NCBI GenBank assembly: GCA_051868045.1
Contig: JBJDZN010000061.1
Coordinates: 6,187 to 70,186 of the forward strand
Direction of reading: 5' to 3'
DNA length: 64,000 bases
Origin: CAKSQF01 sp051868045
Lineage (GTDB): Bacteria; Bacillota; Clostridia; Oscillospirales; CAG-272
The first letter of the stretch is position 1. Every line of letters starts with the position of its first letter. Below are positions 52,671-61,272 of this stretch, piece by piece. Below the pieces are notes generated by a model. The model had not been told where the DNA came from, searched no databases, and saw only the letters and a list, made by a program, of their open reading frames with translations. The translations under genes were made by a program, and so were the position numbers.

Positions 52671-54458
52671 ATGACCAACAACAAGTATGTTCTCGACTGG
52701 ATAGGCGAGATGGCTGCCATGACACAGCCTGACAAGATCGTCTGGATCGACGGAAGCGAAGAGCAGACTCAGGCTCTTCGTGAGGAAGCTTGCGCCAGCG
52801 GCGAGCTGGTAAAGCTGAATCCCGAGCTTCTGCCTAACTGCTATCTCCACAGAACCGCCATCAATGACGTTGCCCGTGTAGAAAGCAGAACCTTCATCTG
52901 CACCCCCACCAAGGAGGAAGCAGGCAATATCAACAACTGGGTAGAACCCTCTGAAATGTATGCCAAGCTGAAGAAGCTGTACACCGGCTCCATGAAGGGC
53001 AAGACCATGTATGTCATCCCCTACTCCATGTCCGTTGTCGGCTCCGAATTTGCAAAGATCGGTATCGAGCTGACCGACTCCATCTACGTCGTTCTGAATA
53101 TGCTGATCATGACCCGTGCCGGCAAGGCGGTCATCGACGCACTGGGCGGATCCCCCGACTTCGTCAAGGGTCTGCATGCCACTGCCGACTGCGATGAGAA
53201 CAACCGTTACATCACCCACTTCCCTCAGGACAACACCATTATGTCGGTCAACTCGGCATACGGCGGAAACGTTCTGCTGGGCAAGAAGTGCTTCGCTCTT
53301 CGTATTGCATCCTATCTGGGACGCAAGGAGGGCTGGATGGCAGAGCATATGCTGATCCTGGGTCTTGAGAATCCTCAGGGCGAAATCAAGTATATCACTG
53401 CCGCATTCCCCTCTGCCTGCGGTAAGACCAACCTGGCAATGCTGATTCCTCCTAAGATGTACCGTGATCAGGGTTATAAGGTATGGTGCGTCGGCGACGA
53501 TATTGCATGGCTGAGAGTCAATAAGGAAGACGGCAGATTGTACGCCATCAACCCCGAGAACGGTTTCTTCGGCGTAGCTCCCGGAACCAACTCCCATTCC
53601 AACCCCAACGCTCTGGCTACCACCAAGCGTGACACCATCTTCACCAACGTCTGCCTGAACACCAAGAACATGACCGTTTGGTGGGAGGGTCATGACGATC
53701 CCGCTCCCGAACCCGGTTATGCTATCAACTGGAAGGGCGAGCCCTGGGATTATCGTACCTACGATAAGGCAGATAAGGTCAACACCTCCGGTGCGCATCC
53801 CAACTCCCGTTTCACCGCAATGGCAAAGAACTGCCCCTGCGTATCGCCTGAGTTCGACTCCACCAAGGGCGTTCCCGTATCGGCAATCATCTTCGGCGGA
53901 CGCCGTGCAAAGACGGCTCCTCTGGTATATCAGTCCACCAGCTGGCAGCACGGTACCTTCATCGGCTCCATCATGGCATCCGAGACGACCGCAGCCGCAG
54001 CAGGTGCTGTTGGTGTCGTTCGCCGTGATCCTATGGCAATGCGTCCCTTCGTAGGCTACAACATGGGCGATTACTTCGCACACTGGCTGGAGATGGGTAA
54101 GAGAATTCCCAATCCTCCCAAAATCTTCCACGTCAACTGGTTCAGAACCGATGACGAGGGACACTTCATTTGGCCCGGATTCGGCGACAACTTGCGTGTT
54201 CTTCTGTGGATTCTTGACCGTTGCGAGGGCAAGGTTGACGCAGTAGAGTCCCCCATCGGCTATCTGCCCAAGCCCGAGGACATCAACATCGAGGGTCTGG
54301 ATCTCACTCAGGAGACTCTGAAGGACCTGCTCTCTGTGGATGTCGATAGCTGGAAGGCTGATATTGCAAACATCAAGGAGTTCTACGCTCTGATCGGCGA
54401 TCATGTACCTGCCGAGCTGTACGAAGAGCTTGCTGCTCTGGAGAAGAGACTGGGCTGA
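52671..54458 (+). CDS. pckA: Phosphoenolpyruvate carboxykinase (GTP)
   Basis: The GTP-type enzyme interconverts oxaloacetate and PEP; in fermentative gut clostridia it often runs toward CO2 fixation. The kinase loop FPSACGKTNLAML with its reactive Cys is typical of the GTP class, as are VWCVGDDIAWLR, NPENGFFGVAPGTN, SAIIFGGRRAKTAPLV and MRPFVGYNMGDYFAHWL. The length of about 595 residues is normal. ATG 52671 is preferred (AAAGGAG 9 bases upstream) over ATG 52665 (3 bases). Confidence 0.98.
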   Translation: MTNNKYVLDWIGEMAAMTQPDKIVWIDGSEEQTQALREEACASGELVKLNPELLPNCYLHRTAINDVARVESRTFICTPTKEEAGNINNWVEPSEMYAKLKKLYTGSMKGKTMYVIPYSMSVVGSEFAKIGIELTDSIYVVLNMLIMTRAGKAVIDALGGSPDFVKGLHATADCDENNRYITHFPQDNTIMSVNSAYGGNVLLGKKCFALRIASYLGRKEGWMAEHMLILGLENPQGEIKYITAAFPSACGKTNLAMLIPPKMYRDQGYKVWCVGDDIAWLRVNKEDGRLYAINPENGFFGVAPGTNSHSNPNALATTKRDTIFTNVCLNTKNMTVWWEGHDDPAPEPGYAINWKGEPWDYRTYDKADKVNTSGAHPNSRFTAMAKNCPCVSPEFDSTKGVPVSAIIFGGRRAKTAPLVYQSTSWQHGTFIGSIMASETTAAAAGAVGVVRRDPMAMRPFVGYNMGDYFAHWLEMGKRIPNPPKIFHVNWFRTDDEGHFIWPGFGDNLRVLLWILDRCEGKVDAVESPIGYLPKPEDINIEGLDLTQETLKDLLSVDVDSWKADIANIKEFYALIGDHVPAELYEELAALEKRLG

Positions 54459-54487
54459 TCGGTCCGTCATAAAGGATAACGGAATCC

Positions 54488-54529
54488 ATCCCTGCCGCCA
54501 AGGCATTACCGTCGGCGGCAGGGATTTTT
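54488..54529 (+). terminator. Rho-independent terminator after pckA
   Basis: ATCCCTGCCGCC pairs with GGCGGCAGGGAT over a 13-base loop, followed by TTTTTG. Confidence 0.92.
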
Positions 54530-54577
54530 GCAGAATATGTGAAAAATCGGAAAAATCGGAAAAGGCAGGGAAGAATC

Positions 54578-55435
54578 ATGTGGAAAACCAAACTGTGCTT
54601 GGGCGTCGGTGATTTTACAGGCACCCCCGAGGGGGACATCCGTCTGTTTCATGAGACGGGCTTTGATGCCTTCTTCACCGGATGGAAAAGGGACGACGAT
54701 CTGAAAAAGTATCGCCGCCTGGCAGATGAACTGGGAATGATCTATCAATCGGTGCATGCCCCCTTTGGCAGGTCGGCGGATATGTGGAAAGGCGGCGAGG
54801 CGGCAGAAAATGCCGTACGGGAGCTGACCGACTGCCTGTATGCCGTTGCCGGAGCGGAGGTTCCGATCATGGTCGCCCACGCCTTCATCGGATTCAAGGA
54901 TCATAGCCCCACCGATGCGGGAGTGGAGAGCTATGGGAAGGTTCTGAAGACCGCCGAGCATCTGGGCGTGAAGCTGGCACTGGAGAATACCGAGGGCGAG
55001 GAATATCTCGATTATCTCATGAAAAATCTCCCCGACAGTCCGAATCTTGGCTACTGTTGGGATAGCGGGCACGAAATGTGCTACAACCGGGGCAGGGATC
55101 TGCTTGCCGATTACGGGGATCGACTGATCTGCACCCATCTCAACGACAATCTGGGCATCCGGGACTATGGCGGTGAGATCACCTGGATCGACGATCTGCA
55201 TCTCCTCCCCTTTGACGGAATTGCCGACTGGAAGTACAATACCGACCGTCTGAACCGTGCCGGATATGACGGGATCCTGACCTTTGAGCTGGTCAGAGGC
55301 TCCAAACCCGGCAGACATGAGAATGATAAGTACGGGAAGATGACGGTAGAGGAGTATATCGCCGAGGCGTACGCCAGAGCCTGCCGTGTTGCGGCATTGA
55401 AAACGGGACTTTGGAACGGACAAGACAGAGACTGA
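54578..55435 (+). CDS. Sugar phosphate isomerase/epimerase family TIM-barrel protein
   Basis: A xylose-isomerase-like TIM barrel (AP-endonuclease 2 superfamily). Typical segments: GMIYQSVHAPFG, HLGVKLALENTEG, LGYCWDSGHEMCY (metal ligands Asp and His), ICTHLNDNLG (His) and DGILTFELVRG (Glu). The 285 residues have no signal peptide. Members act on sugars, inositols or keto-acids; the substrate is not predictable. ATG 54578 has GGGAAG about 8 bases upstream. The gene sits between two terminators and is probably driven by read-through of pckA or an unseen promoter. Confidence 0.88.
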   Translation: MWKTKLCLGVGDFTGTPEGDIRLFHETGFDAFFTGWKRDDDLKKYRRLADELGMIYQSVHAPFGRSADMWKGGEAAENAVRELTDCLYAVAGAEVPIMVAHAFIGFKDHSPTDAGVESYGKVLKTAEHLGVKLALENTEGEEYLDYLMKNLPDSPNLGYCWDSGHEMCYNRGRDLLADYGDRLICTHLNDNLGIRDYGGEITWIDDLHLLPFDGIADWKYNTDRLNRAGYDGILTFELVRGSKPGRHENDKYGKMTVEEYIAEAYARACRVAALKTGLWNGQDRD

Positions 55436-55438
55436 ACG

Positions 55439-55479
55439 AAAAAACCATACCGAACCCTTACAGCTTGGTATGGTTTTTC
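55439..55479 (+). terminator. Rho-independent terminator
   Basis: AAAACCATACC pairs with GGTATGGTTTT over a 15-base loop, followed by TCT; close to the stop of the isomerase-like gene. Confidence 0.85.
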
Positions 55480-55509
55480 TGTTTACGATAAAGAGGAAGG
55501 ACGGTTATC

Positions 55510-55809
55510 ATGATCAAATTGGAACTGACGCTGGATAAAATCGACTATAACGCCCTGATTGACGCCCTGCTTCCCATCATGATGGACAAGCTGGCGGACA
55601 GTGACGATCCCAAACTGCGGATGGCGGCGAAATTCCCGCCTGCCATGGCGTCGGCGGCACTGAAATCCCTGCCTGAGGAAAAAAAGGAGGAGATCACCGT
55701 GGTGCTTCTGGATAAATATAAATGGAAGCTGGTCAGCGGACTGTATGGGCTGACACAGCAGTACGGAGTTTCTGCCGACATCACCGATGTGAAGGTGGAA
55801 AGGGCATAG
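55510..55809 (+). CDS. Conserved-looking hypothetical protein (99 residues)
   Basis: A short, mainly helical, charged protein: IKLELTLDKIDYNALIDALL, then MMDKLADSDDPKLRMAAKFP, and ending ADITDVKVERA. There is no signal peptide or membrane segment. AGGAAGGA precedes ATG 55510 at good spacing, codon use matches the neighbours, and a terminator follows, so it is a real gene. I do not recognise the family. Confidence 0.8.
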   Translation: MIKLELTLDKIDYNALIDALLPIMMDKLADSDDPKLRMAAKFPPAMASAALKSLPEEKKEEITVVLLDKYKWKLVSGLYGLTQQYGVSADITDVKVERA

Positions 55810-55826
55810 GAATTGTTACTATTTTG

Positions 55827-55859
55827 AAAAACTTCCCATTGCAATTTGCGGAAGTTTTT
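55827..55859 (+). terminator. Rho-independent terminator
   Basis: AAAAACTTCC pairs with GGAAGTTTTT, the 3' arm supplying the T-run. Confidence 0.82.
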
Positions 55860-55866
55860 AGAAAGG

Positions 55867-55900
55867 TCCGGGAAACCTTTTTTCCAAAAGGTTTCCCGGA
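55867..55900 (-). terminator. Terminator-like hairpin behind the GH27 unit
   Basis: TCCGGGAAACCTTTT pairs with AAAAGGTTTCCCGGA over a very short loop, 19 bases beyond the minus-strand zinc-ribbon gene. The T-run behind it is poor. Confidence 0.6.
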
Positions 55901-55918
55901 TTCAATCTTCATTCCTGC

Positions 55919-56149
55919 TCATGGGAACAGGGTGCATCCCTGACTGCGGAGAACTTCGATTTTCTCCATCAGTGTCGTATGGGAAATTTTCAGCCGTTCC
56001 GCCAGACATTTCGTACAGTAGTACGCCGTTGCCCCACGGTTGAGAAACCGCTTGGTGGCACCGGGTCCGTAGCGATCCAGATCCCCTCCGCAGGAAAGGC
56101 ACTTTCCTGCATTTTGGGACCGGAGCAAATCCGTCTTTGCGTCATCCAT
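55919..56149 (-). CDS. Small zinc-ribbon protein with helical C-terminus (76 residues)
   Basis: Two Cys pairs, CLSCGG and YYCTKCLA, are 25 residues apart and probably bind zinc. The C-terminal part LAERLKISHTTLMEKIEVLRSQGC resembles a short helix-turn-helix. The start codon overlaps the stop of the GH27 gene by one base and has no ribosome site of its own, so its translation is probably coupled. A DNA- or RNA-binding role is possible but not shown. Confidence 0.75.
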   Translation of the reverse strand: MDDAKTDLLRSQNAGKCLSCGGDLDRYGPGATKRFLNRGATAYYCTKCLAERLKISHTTLMEKIEVLRSQGCTLFP

Positions 56150-57318
56150 CAGCAGTAGGGCTTGGTGTAGGCGCCGGGCTGAAGGGGTACCAGACGGCAG
56201 CGCAGAACCATACAGTCATGGGGTTCAACAGATGCCCGGAAATGATCGAGATAGACGCCCAAAACCTTGTTTTCCCACAGATCGGTGATTTCCAGCGCAC
56301 GCTCTGCCGAACGGTCGATGCCAAGCTCGCAGAAGGGGAACCAGGGAGCCTGACGGTAATCGGACATATTGAAGATACCGATGGCGAGATCGCCGCCATC
56401 CAGATGCTTTGCCCAGATCTGGAGCTGATTTCTGTCGTCGGAATTCGGGTTGCCGCTGATCAGGAAGGGTTGTCTGCCGCCTCTGTCCTGATTGATGGCG
56501 ATGATGCGGGGATTGGTGACAATGTCCAGCGTCTCCTTGCTCATGTTACGGATGTCGCAGCCCAGCATCAGAGGGGAGTTCAGGAACGCCCATGCCGAGA
56601 AATGGGTGCGGTACTCCACATCCGTGCAGCCGCCCAATGCCACGTTTCCGCTGCCGTGCATACCTACGATCAGCATATCCATGTCGTTGAAGCAGCCCAG
56701 TCCGTTGAACTTCTGGAGCCGTACCTGACGCCAGAGCAGGTCCTTGACCGATTCCCAGTTGTCGGCAATATCGCCGGTGGAACGCCACAGATGAGCACCC
56801 GTTTCCTTAATCCATTCCTCTACATTGTCGCATCCCCAGTTGCAGGCGGAAAACAGGATGTCTCTGCCGCAGTTTTCCAGAGCCAGACTCATCTTGTGGT
56901 AGAGCAGTCTGCCATATGCGGAACCGGGCTTGTAGCAGTTGTCGTATTTTAAGTAGTCCACACCCCATTCTGCCAGCGTTTCGGCGTCCTTGAACTCATA
57001 TTCGTAGGATCCGGGGAAGGCTCCGCAAGTGAAAAGACCGTCGCAGGAGTACATTCCGAATTTCAGACCCTTGGAGTGGACGTAGTCGGCAACGTACTTC
57101 ATGCCGTGGGGGAATTTTACGGGATCGGCAACCAGTCTGCCGTTCTTGTCCCGCATTTTTTCGGACCAGCAGTCGTCGATGACCAGATACTCGTAGCCTG
57201 CGGCAAGCAGACCGGATGTGACCATCTTGTCGGCGGTCTCCAGAATCATTTTCTCATTGATGTTATTGCCAAAGGTGTTCCATGTGTTCCATCCCATGGG
57301 AGGTGTCAGTTTAATCAT
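56149..57318 (-). CDS. Alpha-galactosidase, glycoside hydrolase family 27
   Basis: A GH27/clan GH-D enzyme that removes terminal alpha-galactose. Signatures: LTPPMGWNTWNTFG, YEYLVIDDCW, LKFGMYSCDG, DYLKYDNCY with the nucleophile Asp126 and LWRSTGDI with the acid/base Asp183, then MLIVGMHG. The 389 residues lack a signal peptide, so it works on imported oligosaccharides such as raffinose-type sugars. ATG at 57318 has AAAGGA 10 bases upstream; the longer frame adds 22 residues. No sugar transporter is near. Confidence 0.96.
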   Translation of the reverse strand: MIKLTPPMGWNTWNTFGNNINEKMILETADKMVTSGLLAAGYEYLVIDDCWSEKMRDKNGRLVADPVKFPHGMKYVADYVHSKGLKFGMYSCDGLFTCGAFPGSYEYEFKDAETLAEWGVDYLKYDNCYKPGSAYGRLLYHKMSLALENCGRDILFSACNWGCDNVEEWIKETGAHLWRSTGDIADNWESVKDLLWRQVRLQKFNGLGCFNDMDMLIVGMHGSGNVALGGCTDVEYRTHFSAWAFLNSPLMLGCDIRNMSKETLDIVTNPRIIAINQDRGGRQPFLISGNPNSDDRNQLQIWAKHLDGGDLAIGIFNMSDYRQAPWFPFCELGIDRSAERALEITDLWENKVLGVYLDHFRASVEPHDCMVLRCRLVPLQPGAYTKPYC

Positions 57319-57399
57319 GGTTATCAGTTCCTTTCTGCCTTTTCTTTTTTTTAAAGAATTGCACGGTTTTCCGGAAATTTGCAATCCTCTTCATTCCGC

Positions 57400-57428
57400 A
57401 TTATACTTGATTTCTTTTTTGGATTCAA
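57400..57428 (-). promoter_or_regulatory. Promoter of the GH27 unit
   Basis: On the minus strand TTGAAT (57428-57423) and TATAAT (57405-57400) are spaced by 17 bases. No cre-like operator was recognised in the 306-base divergent gap. Confidence 0.8.
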
Positions 57429-57565
57429 TAGGAAAAGGACACTTTTAACAGAAAGTTCACATATTTTGCACAAAATTGTTGGGTACGGATTTAATTATGT
57501 TGCATAAATTGCTGAAAATGTCAAAAATAACGACTCCGAAAGCTATGAAAAGACACTATTTGCCC

Positions 57566-57594
57566 TTGACTTTTGAAGGAAAGAGGTTTATAAT
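57566..57594 (+). promoter_or_regulatory. Promoter of lectin-fold lipoprotein 1
   Basis: TTGACT at 57566-57571 and TATAAT at 57589-57594 are spaced by 17 bases; GGAG precedes ATG 57624. Confidence 0.87.
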
Positions 57595-57623
57595 GTTTTC
57601 ATCAAAAGAAAGGAGTTGTACCC

Positions 57624-58436
57624 ATGAAAAGAATTCTTGTCACTTTGCTGCTTGCTGCAGTAACTCTCGGTTCGATGATTGCCTGTAACAATGAAACAAA
57701 CAATTCAGGTGATACAACGACCCAAAGTTTGACCACCACCACGACGGTCACAACGACCACCACGACAAAGACCACCACCACGACAAAGGCGGCGGAAAAT
57801 CCCGATCCCTCTGAGCCCGACCGCGCACCTCTGGCTTACTCCATTGACGCCGATATTACGATTGAATCCGGCAATGCGGGAATCGTTCTCTGTGCTTCCG
57901 ATCCGAGTAACTTCCTGATGTGGCAGTTTGCCATCGGCGAATATAATAACGGCTACCTGTATTTCCGCCCCCACTACTGGGTAAACGGTATCCCTTCCTG
58001 CGCATATGAAATTGCCATCAATGATGAGGATCTGATTCCCGATCTTCCCGTTGAGTACGGAACAACCTATCACTTGACCATCCAGATTCTGGAAGATGAG
58101 TCCATTGTTACGCTGGTCAACAATATTGAAATTGATTATGACAGTTACTTCAGATCCTTCATAAATTTGGATGAAGGAGTCGGTATGATCGGTTTCCGGT
58201 GTACAGGTACCAGTTCTGAGCCTGAAATCGGACTCTTTGATAACATCGTCATCAAGAACGGTGCAGGCGATGTCCTGCTGAACGAAACCTTTGACGATGC
58301 CGGAACCATGTTCTGCGCTTCTATCATTGATGAGTACCCCGGACAGGCAGAAGTTGTTGACGGTGTGCTTCGTGTTTCAGGAAACGCAGGCGGCTCAAAT
58401 GGCGTTCTCTATATGACCCCCATCGGTGAAGAATAA
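57624..58436 (+). CDS. Lipoprotein with Thr-rich stalk and concanavalin-like fold, copy 1
   Basis: A lipoprotein (Cys after SMIA near residue 21) with a nearly pure Thr/Lys stalk (about residues 32-56), then about 200 residues resembling concanavalin-type laminin-G/glucanase folds: the core pattern AGIVLCASD..NFLMWQFAIGE, then LYFRPHYWV, TYHLTIQILEDESIVTLVNN and GMIGFRCTGTSSEPEIGLFDNIVI. It may bind or process glycans at the cell surface; no catalytic residues are evident. The next gene is a paralogue, and GH27 lies on the other side. Confidence 0.85.
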   Translation: MKRILVTLLLAAVTLGSMIACNNETNNSGDTTTQSLTTTTTVTTTTTTKTTTTTKAAENPDPSEPDRAPLAYSIDADITIESGNAGIVLCASDPSNFLMWQFAIGEYNNGYLYFRPHYWVNGIPSCAYEIAINDEDLIPDLPVEYGTTYHLTIQILEDESIVTLVNNIEIDYDSYFRSFINLDEGVGMIGFRCTGTSSEPEIGLFDNIVIKNGAGDVLLNETFDDAGTMFCASIIDEYPGQAEVVDGVLRVSGNAGGSNGVLYMTPIGEE

Positions 58437-58497
58437 GCTCTCTTATGAAAGCGGGTTGACGCATTGTTCAATGCGTCAACCCCAACAATTTTACTTA

Positions 58498-58521
58498 GGC
58501 GGAAAAATCCGCCGTTTTTTG
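58498..58521 (+). terminator. Rho-independent terminator
   Basis: GGCGGA pairs with TCCGCC, followed by GTTTTTTG. A second hairpin (58453-58482, perfect 14-base arms) lies just upstream between the stop codon and this terminator. Confidence 0.88.
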
Positions 58522-58699
58522 TTTCCACATTCAGGGTCGGGCAAAAAAACAGCCAATATTCAGGCATCCCCTTTTTCGGATAGCTGTCAAAGGGAAAATA
58601 GAATTCCGAAATAAAGCTGAAGATGAATGTAACGGTATCAACCATGGAAAAGGACAAAAAAAGCAACTCAAAAACGACAAATAACGTCCCTGTTGCCTG

Positions 58700-58728
58700 T
58701 TGAATTTATAGGGAAAATGTGGTATAAT
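58700..58728 (+). promoter_or_regulatory. Promoter of lectin-fold lipoprotein 2
   Basis: TTGAAT at 58700-58705 and TATAAT at 58723-58728 are spaced by 17 bases. Confidence 0.85.
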
Positions 58729-58765
58729 AAACGGACCCAATACCAATAAGAAAGGATTTTTTGTT

Positions 58766-59587
58766 ATGAAAAAGATCATACTTACCATCCTTGCGGCAGG
58801 ACTTGCCGCACTGACCCTGGCATCCTGCTCCGGTGAGACAGAAACCACCACCACCGCCGGCACCACCACAACGCCTGTTGTCACCACTGCTTCGTCACCC
58901 GCAACTTCTGAACAGACCACTCCCGCAGCCACCACCAACGAGACTCCCGAGACCACTCCCGCAGTCACCACCAATGAGGATCCCGAAGTTACTCCCGATG
59001 CAAGCCTTCGCTATTCCATCGACCTGGATCTGACCATCATTGACGGTAACGCCGGCATCGTTTTCGGCGGCAAGGACGGCAATAACTTCGTTATGTGGCA
59101 GCTTGCCATCGGCGAGTATGACGACGGCAATCTTTATTTCCGTCCCCACACCTGGGTAAACGGCGGTGCGGCTTGCATCAACGAGATCGTTATCAACGAT
59201 ATTGAGGGTCTGACCGACATCTCCTGCGAGTACGGTACAACCTATCACATGACCATTCGTGTGATGACGGACGGTTACGTTACCACTCTGATCAACAATG
59301 TGGAGATTGACTATACCGATGATATTGCATCCCTTCTGCCCACCGATGAGATCGGTCTGATCGGTTTCCGTTGCGATGCCTATAAGCAGGGAACTATTCC
59401 CGAGATTGGCGGCTTTGACAATCTGGTGATCGCTGACGGAAAGGGCAACATCCTCTATCAGGATGACTTCTCCGATCCCGACGATTCTCTGCTTTACACT
59501 CTGCTTTCCTGCGACAGCGTCGTTATTGATGACGGTGTTCTCACCGTTACCGGTAAGTTCCTGGATATGGCAGACATCATCGACTGA
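58766..59587 (+). CDS. Lipoprotein with Thr-rich stalk and concanavalin-like fold, copy 2
   Basis: A paralogue of the preceding gene with the same order: lipobox LASC near residue 20, a Thr/Pro/Glu stalk with repeated ATTNE and TTPAV elements (about residues 22-75), and the lectin-like domain (NAGIVFGGKDGNNFVMWQLA, LYFRPHTWVNG, TYHMTIRVMTDGYVTTLINN, GGFDNLVIADGKGNILYQDDF). AAGGA precedes ATG 58766. It has its own promoter and terminator, so the two copies can be controlled separately. Function is probably surface glycan interaction, by fold only. Confidence 0.85.
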   Translation: MKKIILTILAAGLAALTLASCSGETETTTTAGTTTTPVVTTASSPATSEQTTPAATTNETPETTPAVTTNEDPEVTPDASLRYSIDLDLTIIDGNAGIVFGGKDGNNFVMWQLAIGEYDDGNLYFRPHTWVNGGAACINEIVINDIEGLTDISCEYGTTYHMTIRVMTDGYVTTLINNVEIDYTDDIASLLPTDEIGLIGFRCDAYKQGTIPEIGGFDNLVIADGKGNILYQDDFSDPDDSLLYTLLSCDSVVIDDGVLTVTGKFLDMADIID

Positions 59588-59606
59588 TCATTGGGCTTAT
59601 AACGTG

Positions 59607-59643
59607 AAATTCCCCGAATGTATCTCACATTCGGGGAATTTTC
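59607..59643. terminator. Bidirectional terminator
   Basis: A perfect 15-base inverted repeat (AAATTCCCCGAATGT with its complement) has A- and T-runs at its ends. It lies between converging genes and can serve both. Confidence 0.92.
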
Positions 59644-59663
59644 TGCTGTTTTGGCTCATAATA

Positions 59664-61226
59664 TCAGGGAACATCCTTGATTTTGGTGGTGCTGTAATAG
59701 ACTTTGCCGCTATCCATCCGGATGTCCGAAAATTCGAAAAGCTCACGGACAGTCACCGTCTGATAGCCGTTTTCCTCCATCCAGCCAAGCAGTTCATCCA
59801 TTATGGAGGGACTGTTCAACCACAGATCGTGCATCAGAACGATGTCGCCTTCCCTCAGATTCGTCTTGACGGTTGACAGGACGATTGACGGTGTCACGCC
59901 GGCGGAAGAGTTCCAGTCCTCGGTGTCCAGACTCCAGTTGACCAGGGGAAGAGTCAGCGTCGCTTTGGGCTTGTTGATTCCGCCGGGCGCACGAAGAAGG
60001 GTAGTGGGAATCCCGCCGGTCAGCGAACGAACCAGATCGTCGGTCTTGGCAAGCTCGGTAAGCAGCTGGTCGGCGGATAGGGAGGAATAGTAAACGTGAC
60101 TGTAGGTGTGGTTGCCGATTTCGTGACCGGCGGCGAATTCCTGCTTCAGCAGGTCCGCCTGCCCACTGCTTTTCAGCCGTTCACCCACCACAAAGAAGGT
60201 CGCCTTGCAGGCGTGATCGGCAAGTGCCTTCAGAACGGCATCGGTGTAGGCGTGGTTGACCGAATCCATGCGGGGACCGTCGTCGAAGGTCAGTGCTACC
60301 AGCTTTTTCGTTAGATCCAGCTTGTAGGGCGTCTCGCCGTATATCAACTGACCGTAGGTGCCGCCTGCTTTTTCATCCTTGCTGACCGTTGAAACGAAGG
60401 ATTTCTCCATGCAGACCGAGAAGAGGTTGTCGGCAAGATGGGTCAGTCCGCCGCCTGCGGTCAGAACTGCGTAGCCGGCGTCTCCCTCGCCGGATACCTT
60501 CAGATCACCGGTGACAACGGTGGGGAAATAATCCTTGTAGCAGGCATATTTCTGATACAGGGAAATGATTTCCTTTTCCCTGACCGTTTCGTTCTCATCA
60601 AGGACTGCGGTGAAAACGGCAAAGGAATCCGAACTTTCCCTGTCGGAGAACAGGGCATAGGTGCAGGTGTGGAATCCGTCGGCACCCTCCCATGCGGACT
60701 GTGTGGACGGAGTGGCGGATAGCCAGATGGTGGCACTCTTCACCACCTCCAGTCGGTCGGTGCGGTAGAAGATCGTCTGAATCTCCCCGCCGTCACCGGA
60801 GGGCGTGCCGATATAAGCATAATCGGGGTTCGAATTTGCCAGAGTCTCGACCGTCTCCGATGAGGCACCCGACAGGGTGAATACGTCAGGGGCATAGTGA
60901 TCCACAAAGCTTGCAATTTCGTCGGGAAGACGCTCCGTGAAGGAGAGAATCGTCGCTCCTCTTCCCGAAAAGTCGGGAACCTCCGTGAAGACGGGCTCCG
61001 GATCGGATTCCGGATCTGTCGTGGGAGAGGAAGTGTGGGCGGTATCCGTGCTGCCCGGAACCGTCGTGACCGGCGTGGTGGATTCATTGGCGGACAGCGT
61101 CGATCCGGAGGTTTTCGTGCCGGAGGTGCCGGAGGTTCCGCCTGTCGTCAATGACAGAAGCTCCGAACAGCCGGACAGAGAGAGCAGAGCGGATAAAATC
61201 AGAAGAGAACAGACTAATTTTTTCAT
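59664..61226 (-). CDS. Lipoprotein with degenerate EEP-nuclease-like domain and NodB polysaccharide deacetylase domain
   Basis: A lipoprotein (Cys20 in SLSGC) with a Ser/Thr stalk (about 25-75). Residues 90-270 follow the pattern of endonuclease/exonuclease/phosphatase folds (APDVFTLSG, IFYRTDRLEVVKSATIWLSATP, VVTGDLKVSGEGDAGY), but the usual Glu, Asn and GDFN residues are altered. Residues 305-515 are a NodB domain: LVALTFDDGPRMDS (Asp pair), GHEIGNHTYSH (zinc His), LLRAPGG and VLMHDLW. It probably deacetylates a wall or surface polysaccharide. It is third in the sigma/anti-sigma operon, 46 bases behind the anti-sigma gene. Confidence 0.9.
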   Translation of the reverse strand: MKKLVCSLLILSALLSLSGCSELLSLTTGGTSGTSGTKTSGSTLSANESTTPVTTVPGSTDTAHTSSPTTDPESDPEPVFTEVPDFSGRGATILSFTERLPDEIASFVDHYAPDVFTLSGASSETVETLANSNPDYAYIGTPSGDGGEIQTIFYRTDRLEVVKSATIWLSATPSTQSAWEGADGFHTCTYALFSDRESSDSFAVFTAVLDENETVREKEIISLYQKYACYKDYFPTVVTGDLKVSGEGDAGYAVLTAGGGLTHLADNLFSVCMEKSFVSTVSKDEKAGGTYGQLIYGETPYKLDLTKKLVALTFDDGPRMDSVNHAYTDAVLKALADHACKATFFVVGERLKSSGQADLLKQEFAAGHEIGNHTYSHVYYSSLSADQLLTELAKTDDLVRSLTGGIPTTLLRAPGGINKPKATLTLPLVNWSLDTEDWNSSAGVTPSIVLSTVKTNLREGDIVLMHDLWLNSPSIMDELLGWMEENGYQTVTVRELFEFSDIRMDSGKVYYSTTKIKDVP

Positions 61227-61272
61227 GGGATAAAAACATTGTCTCCTTGGGTATCAATTGGAATTTTCCGGT

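Noticed and set aside
52638..54506. A 622-codon open frame on the minus strand opposite pckA
   Set aside because: It mirrors pckA codon bias, lacks a ribosome site and gives a Val/Gly/His-rich product without family features, while the plus strand is a clear PEP carboxykinase.
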